From the NCBI GenBank assembly GCA_945888565.1, contig CAMDAL010000258.1, positions 1-6,007 of the forward strand: a DNA stretch of 6,007 nucleotides, given 5' to 3'. The stretch comes from Devosia equisanguinis. Its GTDB lineage: Bacteria > Pseudomonadota > Alphaproteobacteria > Rhizobiales > Devosiaceae. Numbering within the stretch: the stretch's first letter is position 1; each line of letters starts with the position of its first letter. The notes beneath the pieces are model-generated. The model did not search any database. It was not told the origin of the DNA and saw only the letters and a list, made by a program, of their open reading frames with translations. This document shows positions 1 through 6,007 of this stretch, piece by piece. The position numbers and the translations under genes are program-made.

Positions 1-430
1 GATCCAGATCGCTTCGATCTCGACGCCAACAACAAGGCAATCGCCCGCGCCATCCGCCGCTCAAAAGGCAGCTACCGGTTCCGAAACCAGACCTGAAAAC
101 CGGCCATCTCGGTTGTCGTCAGGCGGACACCGAAATTGTCGTTGCACACGACCACAACCTCCGGCTCCGGCCGTTATATGCCGTTGTCCGTCTTCGGTGC
201 CAAACAGTTCTCCTACGGCGTGCGTGGGAAGATCTGGGGACGTGCGCAGATCTTCCGCTCGGCCTTCGTGGTTAACCGCCATGGCAACGGCGCGTTCAAG
301 CGTAAGGACAACGCCCTCTTGCCGATCGAAAGCTATGGGGTCCAGCGGTCCCATGGAAATGCTGCGCAACGAAGCGCACGCTACCTGGACCGAACAGCAC
401 CCCCGCGTGCTGGATCGCACCCCGTTTTGA
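1..430 (+). pseudogene. Decayed phage minor tail protein (gpZ-like), 3' part
   Basis: Frame 1 from the left edge reads DPDRFDLDANNKAIARAIRR and then SKGSYRFRNQT before a TGA at 94-96. The same frame continues after the TGA with KPAISVVVRRTPKL and then PLSVFGAKQFSYGVRGKIWG (about 181-240), AFVVNRHGNGAFKRKDNALL (about 262-321) and PIESYG. This order resembles prophage minor tail protein Z relatives: a basic helical part, a 'PLS-FGA-Q---GV---WG' block, an 'AF-----G--F-R----LPI--LYG' block and a short C-terminal helix. At about 330-350 the similarity moves to frame 2, which reads GPMEMLRNEAHATW and stops at 428-430; this matches the usual 'GPS-P-EM-R-EA' ending. The family would help build the phage tail. 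One nonsense codon plus one frameshift indicate a dead relic, and the 5' end lies outside the window. The family was recognised by eye and no search was run. If the premature stop is a sequencing error, a nearly intact gene is possible. Confidence 0.55.
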
Positions 431-851
431 CCGGCCAGTCGGCATAGCCGAGAAGGCATAGGCATGCGCCTATGAGTACAAGTATGTCCAAGAGTTCCGA
501 CGAGTCGTTTCGACGGGTCGAGCCATCACCTCCGTGCAGCGCCGCGGGCACCCGGGCCGGGCCGTCCCGGGCGTTCAGGAGCCCGCTCACCCAGCGCGTG
601 CTATTGACGGCCAGCCAGCGGTCGCGCCCGCGATCAAGCTGAACAAACAGATAGCCTGGAAACCGCGGCGCATGTTTGTTGATGAACTGTCGCGCGTGCC
701 GAACCGTCCTGAGCATCATTGGTGCAAACACCGAGAAGCCCTGTCGCTCGAGGTGCGCCTTGGCGAGCGCATCGGCGTGCGGCTGCAGCGCCACTGCATA
801 CCAATAGCCCGAGCCATCAGAGGTCGGTGCCACCTGTGGGGGCATGTTCAA
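381..851 (-). pseudogene. Truncated, frameshifted NusG/RfaH-like antitermination protein
   Basis: The open frame begins with TTG at 851 or ATG at 845. A GAGGG lies 7 bases before the TTG and 13 before the ATG, so the TTG is favoured. Counting from the ATG, residues 14-103 form a NusG N-terminal (NGN) domain: GYWYAVALQPHADALAKAHL, then the family hallmark PRFPGYLFVQLD at 60-71, then RDRWLAVNSTRWVSGLL and GPARVP. NGN domains bind the clamp of RNA polymerase, and specialised paralogues such as RfaH and UpxY reduce termination in long polysaccharide operons. After AAL (codon 537-539) the similarity stops in this frame. The neighbouring frame gives TEVMARPVETT, which fits the family's next helix, to about 505, and then nothing recognisable. 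The C-terminal KOW domain is absent. The frame runs on to a TAG at 381-383, partly opposite the phage relic. It follows the sugar transferase by 67 bases (73 if the ATG is used) and is the last operon gene visible. Probably non-functional, although an NGN-only product cannot be excluded. Confidence 0.7.
457..474. repeat. Perfect inverted repeat at the convergent junction
   Basis: CATAGGC at 457-463 and GCCTATG at 468-474 are exact reverse complements around a 4-base spacer (ATGC). The repeat lies just past the end of the plus-strand phage relic and inside the degraded tail of the minus-strand NusG-like frame. No T-run follows on either strand, so it is not a standard intrinsic terminator. A recombination scar, a protein site or chance are all possible. 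Confidence 0.4.
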
Positions 852-918
852 TTCTTGACCCTCACAGCAAGGACGTCGGCGCCCTGGGTTCGAACGGGTG
901 GCACGTCTGGCGATTGCG

Positions 919-2220
919 TCACCGTGCACCAAATCCGGTGAGCATGGTCCGGATCGTTCTGAGCAGAATTAGGGCATCGAGCCAGGGCGAGAAGTGCTTG
1001 ATGTAGTAGAAGTCGTAGTGCAGCTTTTCGAGCACATCATCGACCTTATGGACATGCCCCTGGTTGATCTGGGCCCAGCCTGAAATGCCCGGCCTGACGA
1101 TGTGACGGTAGCGATAGAATGGCAGTTCCTTCTCATACCACTGCGAAAGCGCCGCCGCCTCGGGCCGGGGGCCGATCCAGCTCATCTCGCCCTTGAGGAC
1201 GTTGATCAGTTGCGGCACCTCGTCGATGCGCGAGCGGCGCAGCCATTTGCCGAGCCGGGTGATGCGCGGGTCATCTGCCTTGGTCACCGCCGATTCCCGG
1301 TCGTGACCGTTGGTTTCGGCAGTCATGGTTCGAAACTTGTAGACCGTGAAGGGCCGGCCGCGGAAGCCGATGCGGGTCTGCCTGAAGAGCGCCGGCCCGG
1401 GGCTGTCGAGCCAGATCCACAGCCCGACAACGAGCAAGAACGGCATCGCCATCAGCAGGGCGACCAGCGCCCCCAGCCAGTCAATCACCTGCTTGACCTT
1501 GAGGTATAGGGCGTCGGGATTAAGGGAGCCGAGGGTGTTTTGCGAGAGGTGCTCGATCTCGACGCGCCCGGTCAGCGCTTCATGCACCTGCTTGAAGTGA
1601 AACACCCGGATCCCGGACACGGCGCAGTCGGCGATGAAGCGTTCCCAGTCCTCCGACAGATCTGCTCCGAGGTCGACGACGAGGCCGGAGACCCGAGACG
1701 CCGGCAGAACAGGGCTTTCGAGCTGCACCCATAAGGCGCCGGCGAGCCCGGTGAGCTCGCCCGCCCGTCCGTCCGGCAGAACGGCGAAGCAGGGAATACG
1801 GTATCTCGCCGTCACCGACTGCAGCAGGAACAACCACAGGACTGTCAGGCCCAAGCTGATTGGAAACAGGTACCGGTTATACTCGATGCGGGCAAACAGC
1901 ATCACCAGCAGGACCGCAGCGAAACTGGCCAGCATAACCGGCACCAGGTAATAGCCCTCACGGGCTCCCGGGAGTGATCCGATCTGGCGCAGGCTCAGCA
2001 TGCCGACGAGCATCGCCAGGCTCGAGGCGACCGCAGTATTGAACTGAACGGGGACGAACCACCCGTCAATTTCGCCGCCCCAACGCAGGGTTACCGGCAG
2101 AACGATGGCGATGAGCAGCGCGCTCACATACTGGAAACGAAGCCGCACCAGCTCGCCCAGCCAGTTGCGACTAGCGCGTTCCAACTTTGTGGCCGATTTT
2201 ACATCGTTCTCGTAGGACAT
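919..2220 (-). CDS. Polyprenyl-phosphate sugar-1-phosphate transferase (priming glycosyltransferase, WcaJ/PssY type)
   Basis: A membrane enzyme that should transfer a hexose 1-phosphate from a UDP-sugar to undecaprenyl phosphate at the inner membrane, the first step of repeat-unit assembly. The 433 residues from ATG 2220 fit the long family form. There are four N-terminal membrane segments (about 30-46, 59-76, 91-110 and 118-136), a soluble Rossmann-like middle (about 140-235), a membrane-associated helix (about 244-271) and the bacterial sugar transferase domain to the end. Hallmarks seen are DSPGPALFRQTRIGF, YKFRTM, the DE pair at 333-334 in SRIDEVPQLINVLKGEMSW, IGPRPE, VRPGISGWAQINQG and LHYDFYYIKHFS. 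A TTG four codons upstream (2232) is an alternative start; neither has a clear Shine-Dalgarno. The ATG was chosen because the extra residues add nothing to the fold. The 118-base gap upstream could hold its own promoter. The function is confident, but which sugar is used (glucose, galactose or other) cannot be read from the sequence. Confidence 0.93.
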   Translation of the reverse strand: MSYENDVKSATKLERASRNWLGELVRLRFQYVSALLIAIVLPVTLRWGGEIDGWFVPVQFNTAVASSLAMLVGMLSLRQIGSLPGAREGYYLVPVMLASFAAVLLVMLFARIEYNRYLFPISLGLTVLWLFLLQSVTARYRIPCFAVLPDGRAGELTGLAGALWVQLESPVLPASRVSGLVVDLGADLSEDWERFIADCAVSGIRVFHFKQVHEALTGRVEIEHLSQNTLGSLNPDALYLKVKQVIDWLGALVALLMAMPFLLVVGLWIWLDSPGPALFRQTRIGFRGRPFTVYKFRTMTAETNGHDRESAVTKADDPRITRLGKWLRRSRIDEVPQLINVLKGEMSWIGPRPEAAALSQWYEKELPFYRYRHIVRPGISGWAQINQGHVHKVDDVLEKLHYDFYYIKHFSPWLDALILLRTIRTMLTGFGAR

Positions 2221-2338
2221 ATGTCGCACCAACCCGAATTCGATCTACCAACCAATATGTTAGGCTAAAGCACCCGATTCCTTACCAATTACATTGCGAC
2301 AGGGACTGCAAGTCACAAACTAAATTCTGACTTGAGCT
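2221..2338 (-). other. AT-richer intergenic gap, possible internal promoter/leader
   Basis: This is the longest gap between intact genes in the operon and is visibly richer in A and T than its neighbours. On the minus strand a poor -35/-10 pair can be drawn (TTGTGA, 19 bases, TGTAAT), and a TAACAT lies nearer the sugar transferase start. Neither is convincing. The gap leaves room for an internal promoter or a leader for the priming transferase. No small gene with a believable start is seen. Confidence 0.3.
2309..2334. repeat. Inverted repeat just downstream of the ligase-family gene
   Basis: CAAGTCA at 2309-2315 and TGACTTG at 2328-2334 are perfect 7-base arms around a 12-base AT-rich loop. 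It starts 5 bases after the TAA of the ligase-family gene (2339-2341) on the minus strand. No U-tract follows, so it is a poor intrinsic terminator. It could act as a weak mRNA 3' hairpin or as an operator upstream of the sugar transferase. Confidence 0.4.
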
Positions 2339-3694
2339 TTAATGTCGGCCATTCCTCGATCGGACTATATTTTGTGAGAAGACGACCGCATTGAGAATGG
2401 TGAACACCAATGCCAGAGACAGGTTGCGCAGCGGGTATTCCACGGCGCTGTGGATGAGGACGAAGGCGATGGCGCAGAAGGCCGCAGTGCGAAGCGGGGT
2501 CCTTGGCAACCGCCACATGGCCAGCAGCAACAGCGCCAGATAGGCGACGAGCAGAATTGCCGCCACAACCCCTCCCTCGAGAACCAGCTCCAGGTACTCG
2601 TTGTGGGCGTGATTGATGAAGGACGTCCGGATATCGGAAGCAGCCTCCACGCCGGGGTAAACCAGATCGAAGGTGCCCAGACCTGAACCGTAGGGCAGAT
2701 GGGAAACCACAGCCTCAACGGTGTTGCTCCATATCGACGTGCGGTCCAACGGGTCATCGGCCCGAAACTCCAGCACATTACCGGGATTGAATGACAGCAC
2801 GACCATCCCTGCCACGCCTAAAAGGACGAGCAGCGCCCGCCAGAGAGCAGGCATGCGCACGATCAGGGCATAGGAAAAAACCGCGCATCCCATCGACAGG
2901 AACACGCCGGCCACCGAGCGGGTGGCGAAACTCGCGAGCACGATTGCCGCGACGGCAATCAGTGACAGGAGTGGTTTGCGGATGGCGACGAACTGGTAGA
3001 TGGCGAGCGGAATGCTGATAAACATCAGCGTGGCGAAGTGGTTGGCGTTGGCGAAAAATCCGGCGCTGGCGACGTAGGGCAGATATCCGGGGCTCAAGTC
3101 GGCGGCACTTCGCGCCGCGAACTGAACCAGCCCGAATACGATGTTCGCGAGAATTCCGAGGTACAAGAAGGGCAACAGGCGGTTAAAGTCGTTCTCGCTG
3201 AACCGGCTCAACACCAGGAAAAGCACCGCCGGTGGCAGCACGAACAGCAGCGCTTCGGCGGTCCGCTCCCACGACAGGGTCCACGCCAGCGGACCGGGGA
3301 GGGGTACAGTCTGAAGGTCAGAAGAATGGTGGATGAGGCCGCCCAGCGGCAGCAGCTGGATGACAAGCAGTCCCGTGACGCCGGCGAGCAACAGAGTGAC
3401 GGCCCGCCAATACCCGTTCGGCCGCGACCAGTCGACGAGGGCAGGCAGTGTCGCCAGCGACAGGATCTGGATGATCGTGGTGCTCGGAAGCCCGCGGACC
3501 GAACTGCCCGCCAATAGCAGCGCCACGATGAGGAGAAGGCCCACAACGGCCGGCCGGAGGTCCAGCTGGCCGGAGGTGGCGGGAGCTAAAGCCTGGTTAA
3601 AGCGAGGTTGTCGAATTTGACTTCCCCCTGATAGCGGTCGCGCCAGCTTTCGGTTCGGACCTCGGTATCGAGGCTGATGACTTGCATCGGGCAA
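2339..3694 (-). CDS. O-antigen ligase/polymerase family membrane protein (Wzy_C-like)
   Basis: A polytopic inner-membrane protein of 451 residues that would join lipid-linked repeat units (Wzy role) or transfer finished glycan to an acceptor (WaaL role). A basic, soluble N-terminus of about 45 residues precedes roughly ten hydrophobic segments, starting with VVGLLLIVALLLAGSSV at 50-66. Family signatures are GFFANANHFATLM at 212-224, then a large periplasmic loop with RTSIWSNT and LPYGSGLGTFDLVYPGVE (318-350), and the hallmark FINHAHNEYLELVLEGG at 359-375. It closes with HSAVEYPLRNLSLAL. Context beside Wzc and a priming transferase favours exopolysaccharide work. The start is uncertain. The first in-frame start is TTG at 3694, 109 bases inside the upstream gene, with a GAGG 13 bases before it. 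A much better Shine-Dalgarno, AGGGGG at 3624-3629, lies before an ATT codon at 3614-3616, and no ATG precedes the first membrane segment. Polymerase and ligase cannot be told apart by sequence inspection. Confidence 0.88.
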   Translation of the reverse strand: MPDASHQPRYRGPNRKLARPLSGGSQIRQPRFNQALAPATSGQLDLRPAVVGLLLIVALLLAGSSVRGLPSTTIIQILSLATLPALVDWSRPNGYWRAVTLLLAGVTGLLVIQLLPLGGLIHHSSDLQTVPLPGPLAWTLSWERTAEALLFVLPPAVLFLVLSRFSENDFNRLLPFLYLGILANIVFGLVQFAARSAADLSPGYLPYVASAGFFANANHFATLMFISIPLAIYQFVAIRKPLLSLIAVAAIVLASFATRSVAGVFLSMGCAVFSYALIVRMPALWRALLVLLGVAGMVVLSFNPGNVLEFRADDPLDRTSIWSNTVEAVVSHLPYGSGLGTFDLVYPGVEAASDIRTSFINHAHNEYLELVLEGGVVAAILLVAYLALLLLAMWRLPRTPLRTAAFCAIAFVLIHSAVEYPLRNLSLALVFTILNAVVFSQNIVRSRNGRH

Positions 3695-4803
3695 CCGGTG
3701 GCAGGCACCTCAAGTTCGGCCTGGAGTTGAGTGCTCGAAAAGGTACCCGAAGGTACATCCAGCGTGGCCAGGACCGCACCCCCTCCACACCGAATGCTCC
3801 AGAACAACTCCTTGGGCGCGTTGAGGGCCGTCGCCGAGGCCTGTACGGACAGGCTGTACCGCCCGAAAGGCAGCACGGTATTCTGGCTGACAATACCGGG
3901 GCGGGCCGGCGAATCGAGAAAACGGACGCGGAGCCCCTCATCAGCCTCTTCCCCTAGCCTCACCTCGGTTGCACCTGGCTTCTGAGCGCGCCAGCCAAAA
4001 TATGTCCGGCTCAGTGGCAGTTTGAACGCCCCATCGAACACATAAGCAGACGCTTCGGCCTCCTGCGCCGTCATGGTGCTGAGGAAAAGCCCGTATGCTT
4101 CCGTAAAGGCTTTGTTGCCCACCAACGCAGCGATGACCGTGTCTCGCTCGGCGATCCAGGTTGGTTTCGTCCTCACATCATCTGGCGATGACGCAATGAG
4201 GTTCCGCAAAACACCAAGGGCGGCGGGGTCCCTTGCCAATGCGGCAACCGCTCTGCCTCGCCAGGGGGGCATTTCGTTTAGCTTGTTTTGGAGAAGCACC
4301 GCCGCTTCTTGATTTGACGCCGCTACCAGAAGGATGGGCTCCACCTGTTCCCAATAGCTGGGCCAGCGTCGCAGCAGCAGGTCAATGTTTTCGAGCGAGC
4401 CGGCAGTATCGGCTTCCTGCAGACGGGCCTGGGCGGTCCGAAGCAGCGCGTGAAGTTCCGACTTCGAGTGCTCGAGGGCCACTTGGTACAGCGCTTGGGC
4501 CCCCTCCTTGTTGCCGCCACGCTCCTCTACGGCACCGAGAATACTGTATCCCCTCGCATCAGCAGGCGACCAGGAGATCATGCGACCCGCCAAGTCGGTA
4601 AGTAGAGGGAGATCGGGCTGCTTCTGTCCATTGAGTTCGCCCACCACGAAATTCACAGTGGCTTCGCTGCTGGTGGGATTGAACGTCAGAGCGAAACCCG
4701 GGTCCGTTGCTTCATTGTTGCGGCTCACGGCGCTCAAGCAGAGGCCGCAAATGCCGATCGTACAAGCGACCCACAGCGCCACGGACTTTGCTCGTCTTCG
4801 CAC
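3586..4803 (-). CDS. Unrecognised exported/anchored protein with helical-repeat and beta-rich domains
   Basis: No specific family was recognised for these 405 residues. The N-terminus RRRAK followed by VALWVACTIGICGLCLSAV (8-26) looks like a signal peptide or a single membrane anchor, placing the rest in the periplasm. Residues about 45-245 are helix-rich and TPR-like: SPADARGYSILGAVEERGGN, then GAQALYQVALEHS, ELHALLRTAQARLQ and further Ala/Leu-rich helix pairs. From about 255 the sequence turns beta-rich: VFDGAFKLPLSRTYFGWRA, then LPFGRYSLSVQASA and a final EVKFDNLALTRL. That resembles a carbohydrate-binding jelly-roll. Cysteines at 339 and 371 might pair. The GTG start at 4803 overlaps the kinase gene by 92 bases; it is kept because the hydrophobic segment lies inside the overlap, and GGAG sits 12 bases upstream. 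Lying between the co-polymerase and the ligase-family gene, it may help chain assembly or export; this is inference. Confidence 0.72.
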   Translation of the reverse strand: MRRRAKSVALWVACTIGICGLCLSAVSRNNEATDPGFALTFNPTSSEATVNFVVGELNGQKQPDLPLLTDLAGRMISWSPADARGYSILGAVEERGGNKEGAQALYQVALEHSKSELHALLRTAQARLQEADTAGSLENIDLLLRRWPSYWEQVEPILLVAASNQEAAVLLQNKLNEMPPWRGRAVAALARDPAALGVLRNLIASSPDDVRTKPTWIAERDTVIAALVGNKAFTEAYGLFLSTMTAQEAEASAYVFDGAFKLPLSRTYFGWRAQKPGATEVRLGEEADEGLRVRFLDSPARPGIVSQNTVLPFGRYSLSVQASATALNAPKELFWSIRCGGGAVLATLDVPSGTFSSTQLQAELEVPATGCPMQVISLDTEVRTESWRDRYQGEVKFDNLALTRL

Positions 4804-6007
4804 TGGGTTTGTCAGCTCCGGTCTCCTCTATTGCCCTCGCCCCTTCGTCAGCCCCGTAAGCGTAGTAGCCTTCATACATATAGCGGTAGGAGTAGCTGTA
4901 CTCGATCTTGGCAACATCAAACTTGCCCAGCATGGCTCCGATGATGTTGCCCCCGGCAGACTGCAACCGCTTCAGTGCCGCACGCGCGGCTTTGCGGGGC
5001 GTCTGATTGGCTGCGACGACGAGCATCGTTGCCTCGGCCAGACGCGACAGGATAAGGGCATCGGAAAGGCCGATTACGGGGGGGCCATCGAGGATCACCA
5101 TGTTGTAGCCCTTCATGGTGCCTCGGAGCACCGCGCCCATTCGGGCCGACGAGAGCAGATCGGCAGGATTCGGTACCATCGGACCTGTGGCCAGGAATGT
5201 CAGGTTTGGCTGAGTGGCGGAGGTATGGAACAGCTGCGGTATTTCCTGCGTCTCGACGGTGTTGGTGAGCAGGTTCGTCAGACCCATGGTGTTGGTGACC
5301 TTGAACACCCGATGCAGGCTGGGGCGACGAAGGTCACAGTCGACTAGCAGCACCTTGTTGCCGATCGCAGCAAACTCCTCGGCCAGCTTGTAGGCGCTCG
5401 TCGACTTTGACTCTCCCGGCTCGGAGCTGGTTACCAGGAGCGTCTGTGGCGCCCCGTCGGTGCCGGAAAACTGCAGGGACGTTCGCAAGGAGCGGTAGGC
5501 CTCCGAGATCGCCGACCTTGGGTCGGCCAGACCCTCCATCAACTTGTCACCTTCGGCCTTTGGCACAATGCCCAGGACGGGAAGATGGAGCTCGGACTCG
5601 ATCTGGTCAGGGATGCCGAACTTGTTGTTGAGCAGTTCCAGCACATAGATCGCGGCAGCGCTCAAGGCGGCCGAAGCGCCGAAGAACAGCAGGACGTTTC
5701 GGAAAAGGCTGGGTTCGAAGGGCGCTTTTGGTGGGACAGCGAAGTCGACGATCTCGACGTTCGTGCGCTTCATGTCGCCAACGACGCCAAGTTCGTTTCG
5801 CTTGCCCACGAGGCTATCGTATTGGGTGCGGTAGGACTCTACTTCGCGCTTCAGGATGGTGTACTGGATATTCTTGTCGCGAAAGGCGACCTGTTCGGCG
5901 TCGAGTTCAGCGAGCTTGCGACGCAGGTCAACCTCTTCCTGGATCGAGGTCTGGTAGGCGATCTTGATCGAGTTGGCGATAACATCCACTTCGGACTGAA
6001 GTTGCCG
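4712..6007 (-). CDS. Wzc/ExoP-type polysaccharide co-polymerase with BY-kinase domain (5' end outside window)
   Basis: The last 431 residues of an inner-membrane protein that sets chain length and couples polymerisation to export; its autokinase cycle on C-terminal tyrosines regulates this. Numbering from the window edge, residues 1-75 are a coiled-coil stretch ending in the GNVR-type signature YTILKREVESYRTQYDSLVG. The proline-rich VPPKAPFEPS (91-100) leads into the second membrane helix (about 105-126). The cytoplasmic kinase holds EAYRSLRTSLQF (169-180), Walker A SSEPGESKST (194-203), Walker A' LLVDCDLRRP (220-229) and Walker B MVILDGPP (303-310). The tyrosine cluster YSYSYRYMYEGYYAYG (370-385) has eight tyrosines. 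The Walker A has Ser where the common motif has Gly before the lysine (PGESKS, not PGEGKS). A basic 47-residue tail follows the cluster, and its last 30 codons overlap the next gene. The start, the first membrane helix and most of the periplasmic domain lie beyond the right edge. The co-polymerase and kinase are fused in one chain. Confidence 0.93.
   Translation of the reverse strand, partial: RQLQSEVDVIANSIKIAYQTSIQEEVDLRRKLAELDAEQVAFRDKNIQYTILKREVESYRTQYDSLVGKRNELGVVGDMKRTNVEIVDFAVPPKAPFEPSLFRNVLLFFGASAALSAAAIYVLELLNNKFGIPDQIESELHLPVLGIVPKAEGDKLMEGLADPRSAISEAYRSLRTSLQFSGTDGAPQTLLVTSSEPGESKSTSAYKLAEEFAAIGNKVLLVDCDLRRPSLHRVFKVTNTMGLTNLLTNTVETQEIPQLFHTSATQPNLTFLATGPMVPNPADLLSSARMGAVLRGTMKGYNMVILDGPPVIGLSDALILSRLAEATMLVVAANQTPRKAARAALKRLQSAGGNIIGAMLGKFDVAKIEYSYSYRYMYEGYYAYGADEGARAIEETGADKPSAKTSKVRGAVGRLYDRHLRPLLERREPQQ

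Noticed and set aside
1..96. Stand-alone 3' end of a separate gene ending at the TGA 94-96
   Set aside because: The same frame continues past the TGA with sequence that fits one continuous tail-protein pattern, so a single decayed gene is the simpler reading, though a separate gene end is not excluded.
61..465. 134-codon minus-strand open frame opposite the phage relic
   Set aside because: Its translation has no recognisable motif and runs antisense to plus-strand sequence that does match a tail protein pattern; it is a high-GC shadow frame.
545..572. GC-rich inverted repeat with two CCCGGG blocks
   Set aside because: It lies within the coding sequence of the NGN domain (Gly-Pro-Ala-Arg codons), has no T-run, and is expected in GC-rich coding DNA.
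884..900. GGGTTCGAAC motif resembling a tRNA T-loop
   Set aside because: The flanking bases do not form a 5-bp T-stem (CTGGG against GGGTG), and no anticodon or acceptor arm is found nearby; TTCGAA is simply a palindrome.
4508..5347. 279-codon plus-strand open frame across the kinase gene and the next gene
   Set aside because: It is antisense to clear kinase motifs (Walker A', Walker B, tyrosine cluster), shows no domain of its own, and is explained by codon bias on the opposite strand.

Overview
The window looks like the left end of an exopolysaccharide or capsule biosynthesis operon from a GC-rich proteobacterium. An alphaproteobacterium is likely, perhaps of the Sphingomonadales or a relative. 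The basis is base composition, codon use and the style of the sugar transferase and tyrosine-kinase proteins. The species cannot be named from the sequence alone.

Layout: almost everything from about 505 to the right edge lies on the minus strand and is read right to left. In transcription order it holds (1) the C-terminal 431 residues of a Wzc/ExoP-type polysaccharide co-polymerase with a BY-kinase domain, cut by the window edge; (2) an unrecognised exported or membrane-anchored protein with helical-repeat-like and beta-rich halves; (3) an O-antigen ligase/polymerase-family membrane protein; (4) a four-TM polyprenyl-phosphate sugar-1-phosphate transferase; and (5) a broken NusG/RfaH-like antitermination gene. 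Genes 1/2 and 2/3 overlap out of frame by 92 and up to 109 bases. A 118-base AT-richer gap with an inverted repeat separates 3 from 4, and about 70 bases separate 4 from 5.

The left 430 bases are read on the plus strand. They look like the decayed 3' part of a phage minor tail protein gene (gpZ-like), with one in-frame TGA and one frameshift. The two strands converge at about 430-505, where the NusG-like gene also loses its reading frame and its KOW domain. This looks like a rearrangement or prophage-remnant junction at the end of the polysaccharide cluster.

Inferred pathway: the sugar transferase primes undecaprenyl phosphate with the first sugar. Glycosyltransferases and a flippase, not in this window, would extend and export the repeat unit. 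The ligase/polymerase-family protein would join repeats or transfer the glycan, the Wzc protein would control chain length and export, and the NusG-like protein, when intact, would have helped RNA polymerase through a long operon. No CRISPR array, complete IS element, tRNA or rRNA is visible.
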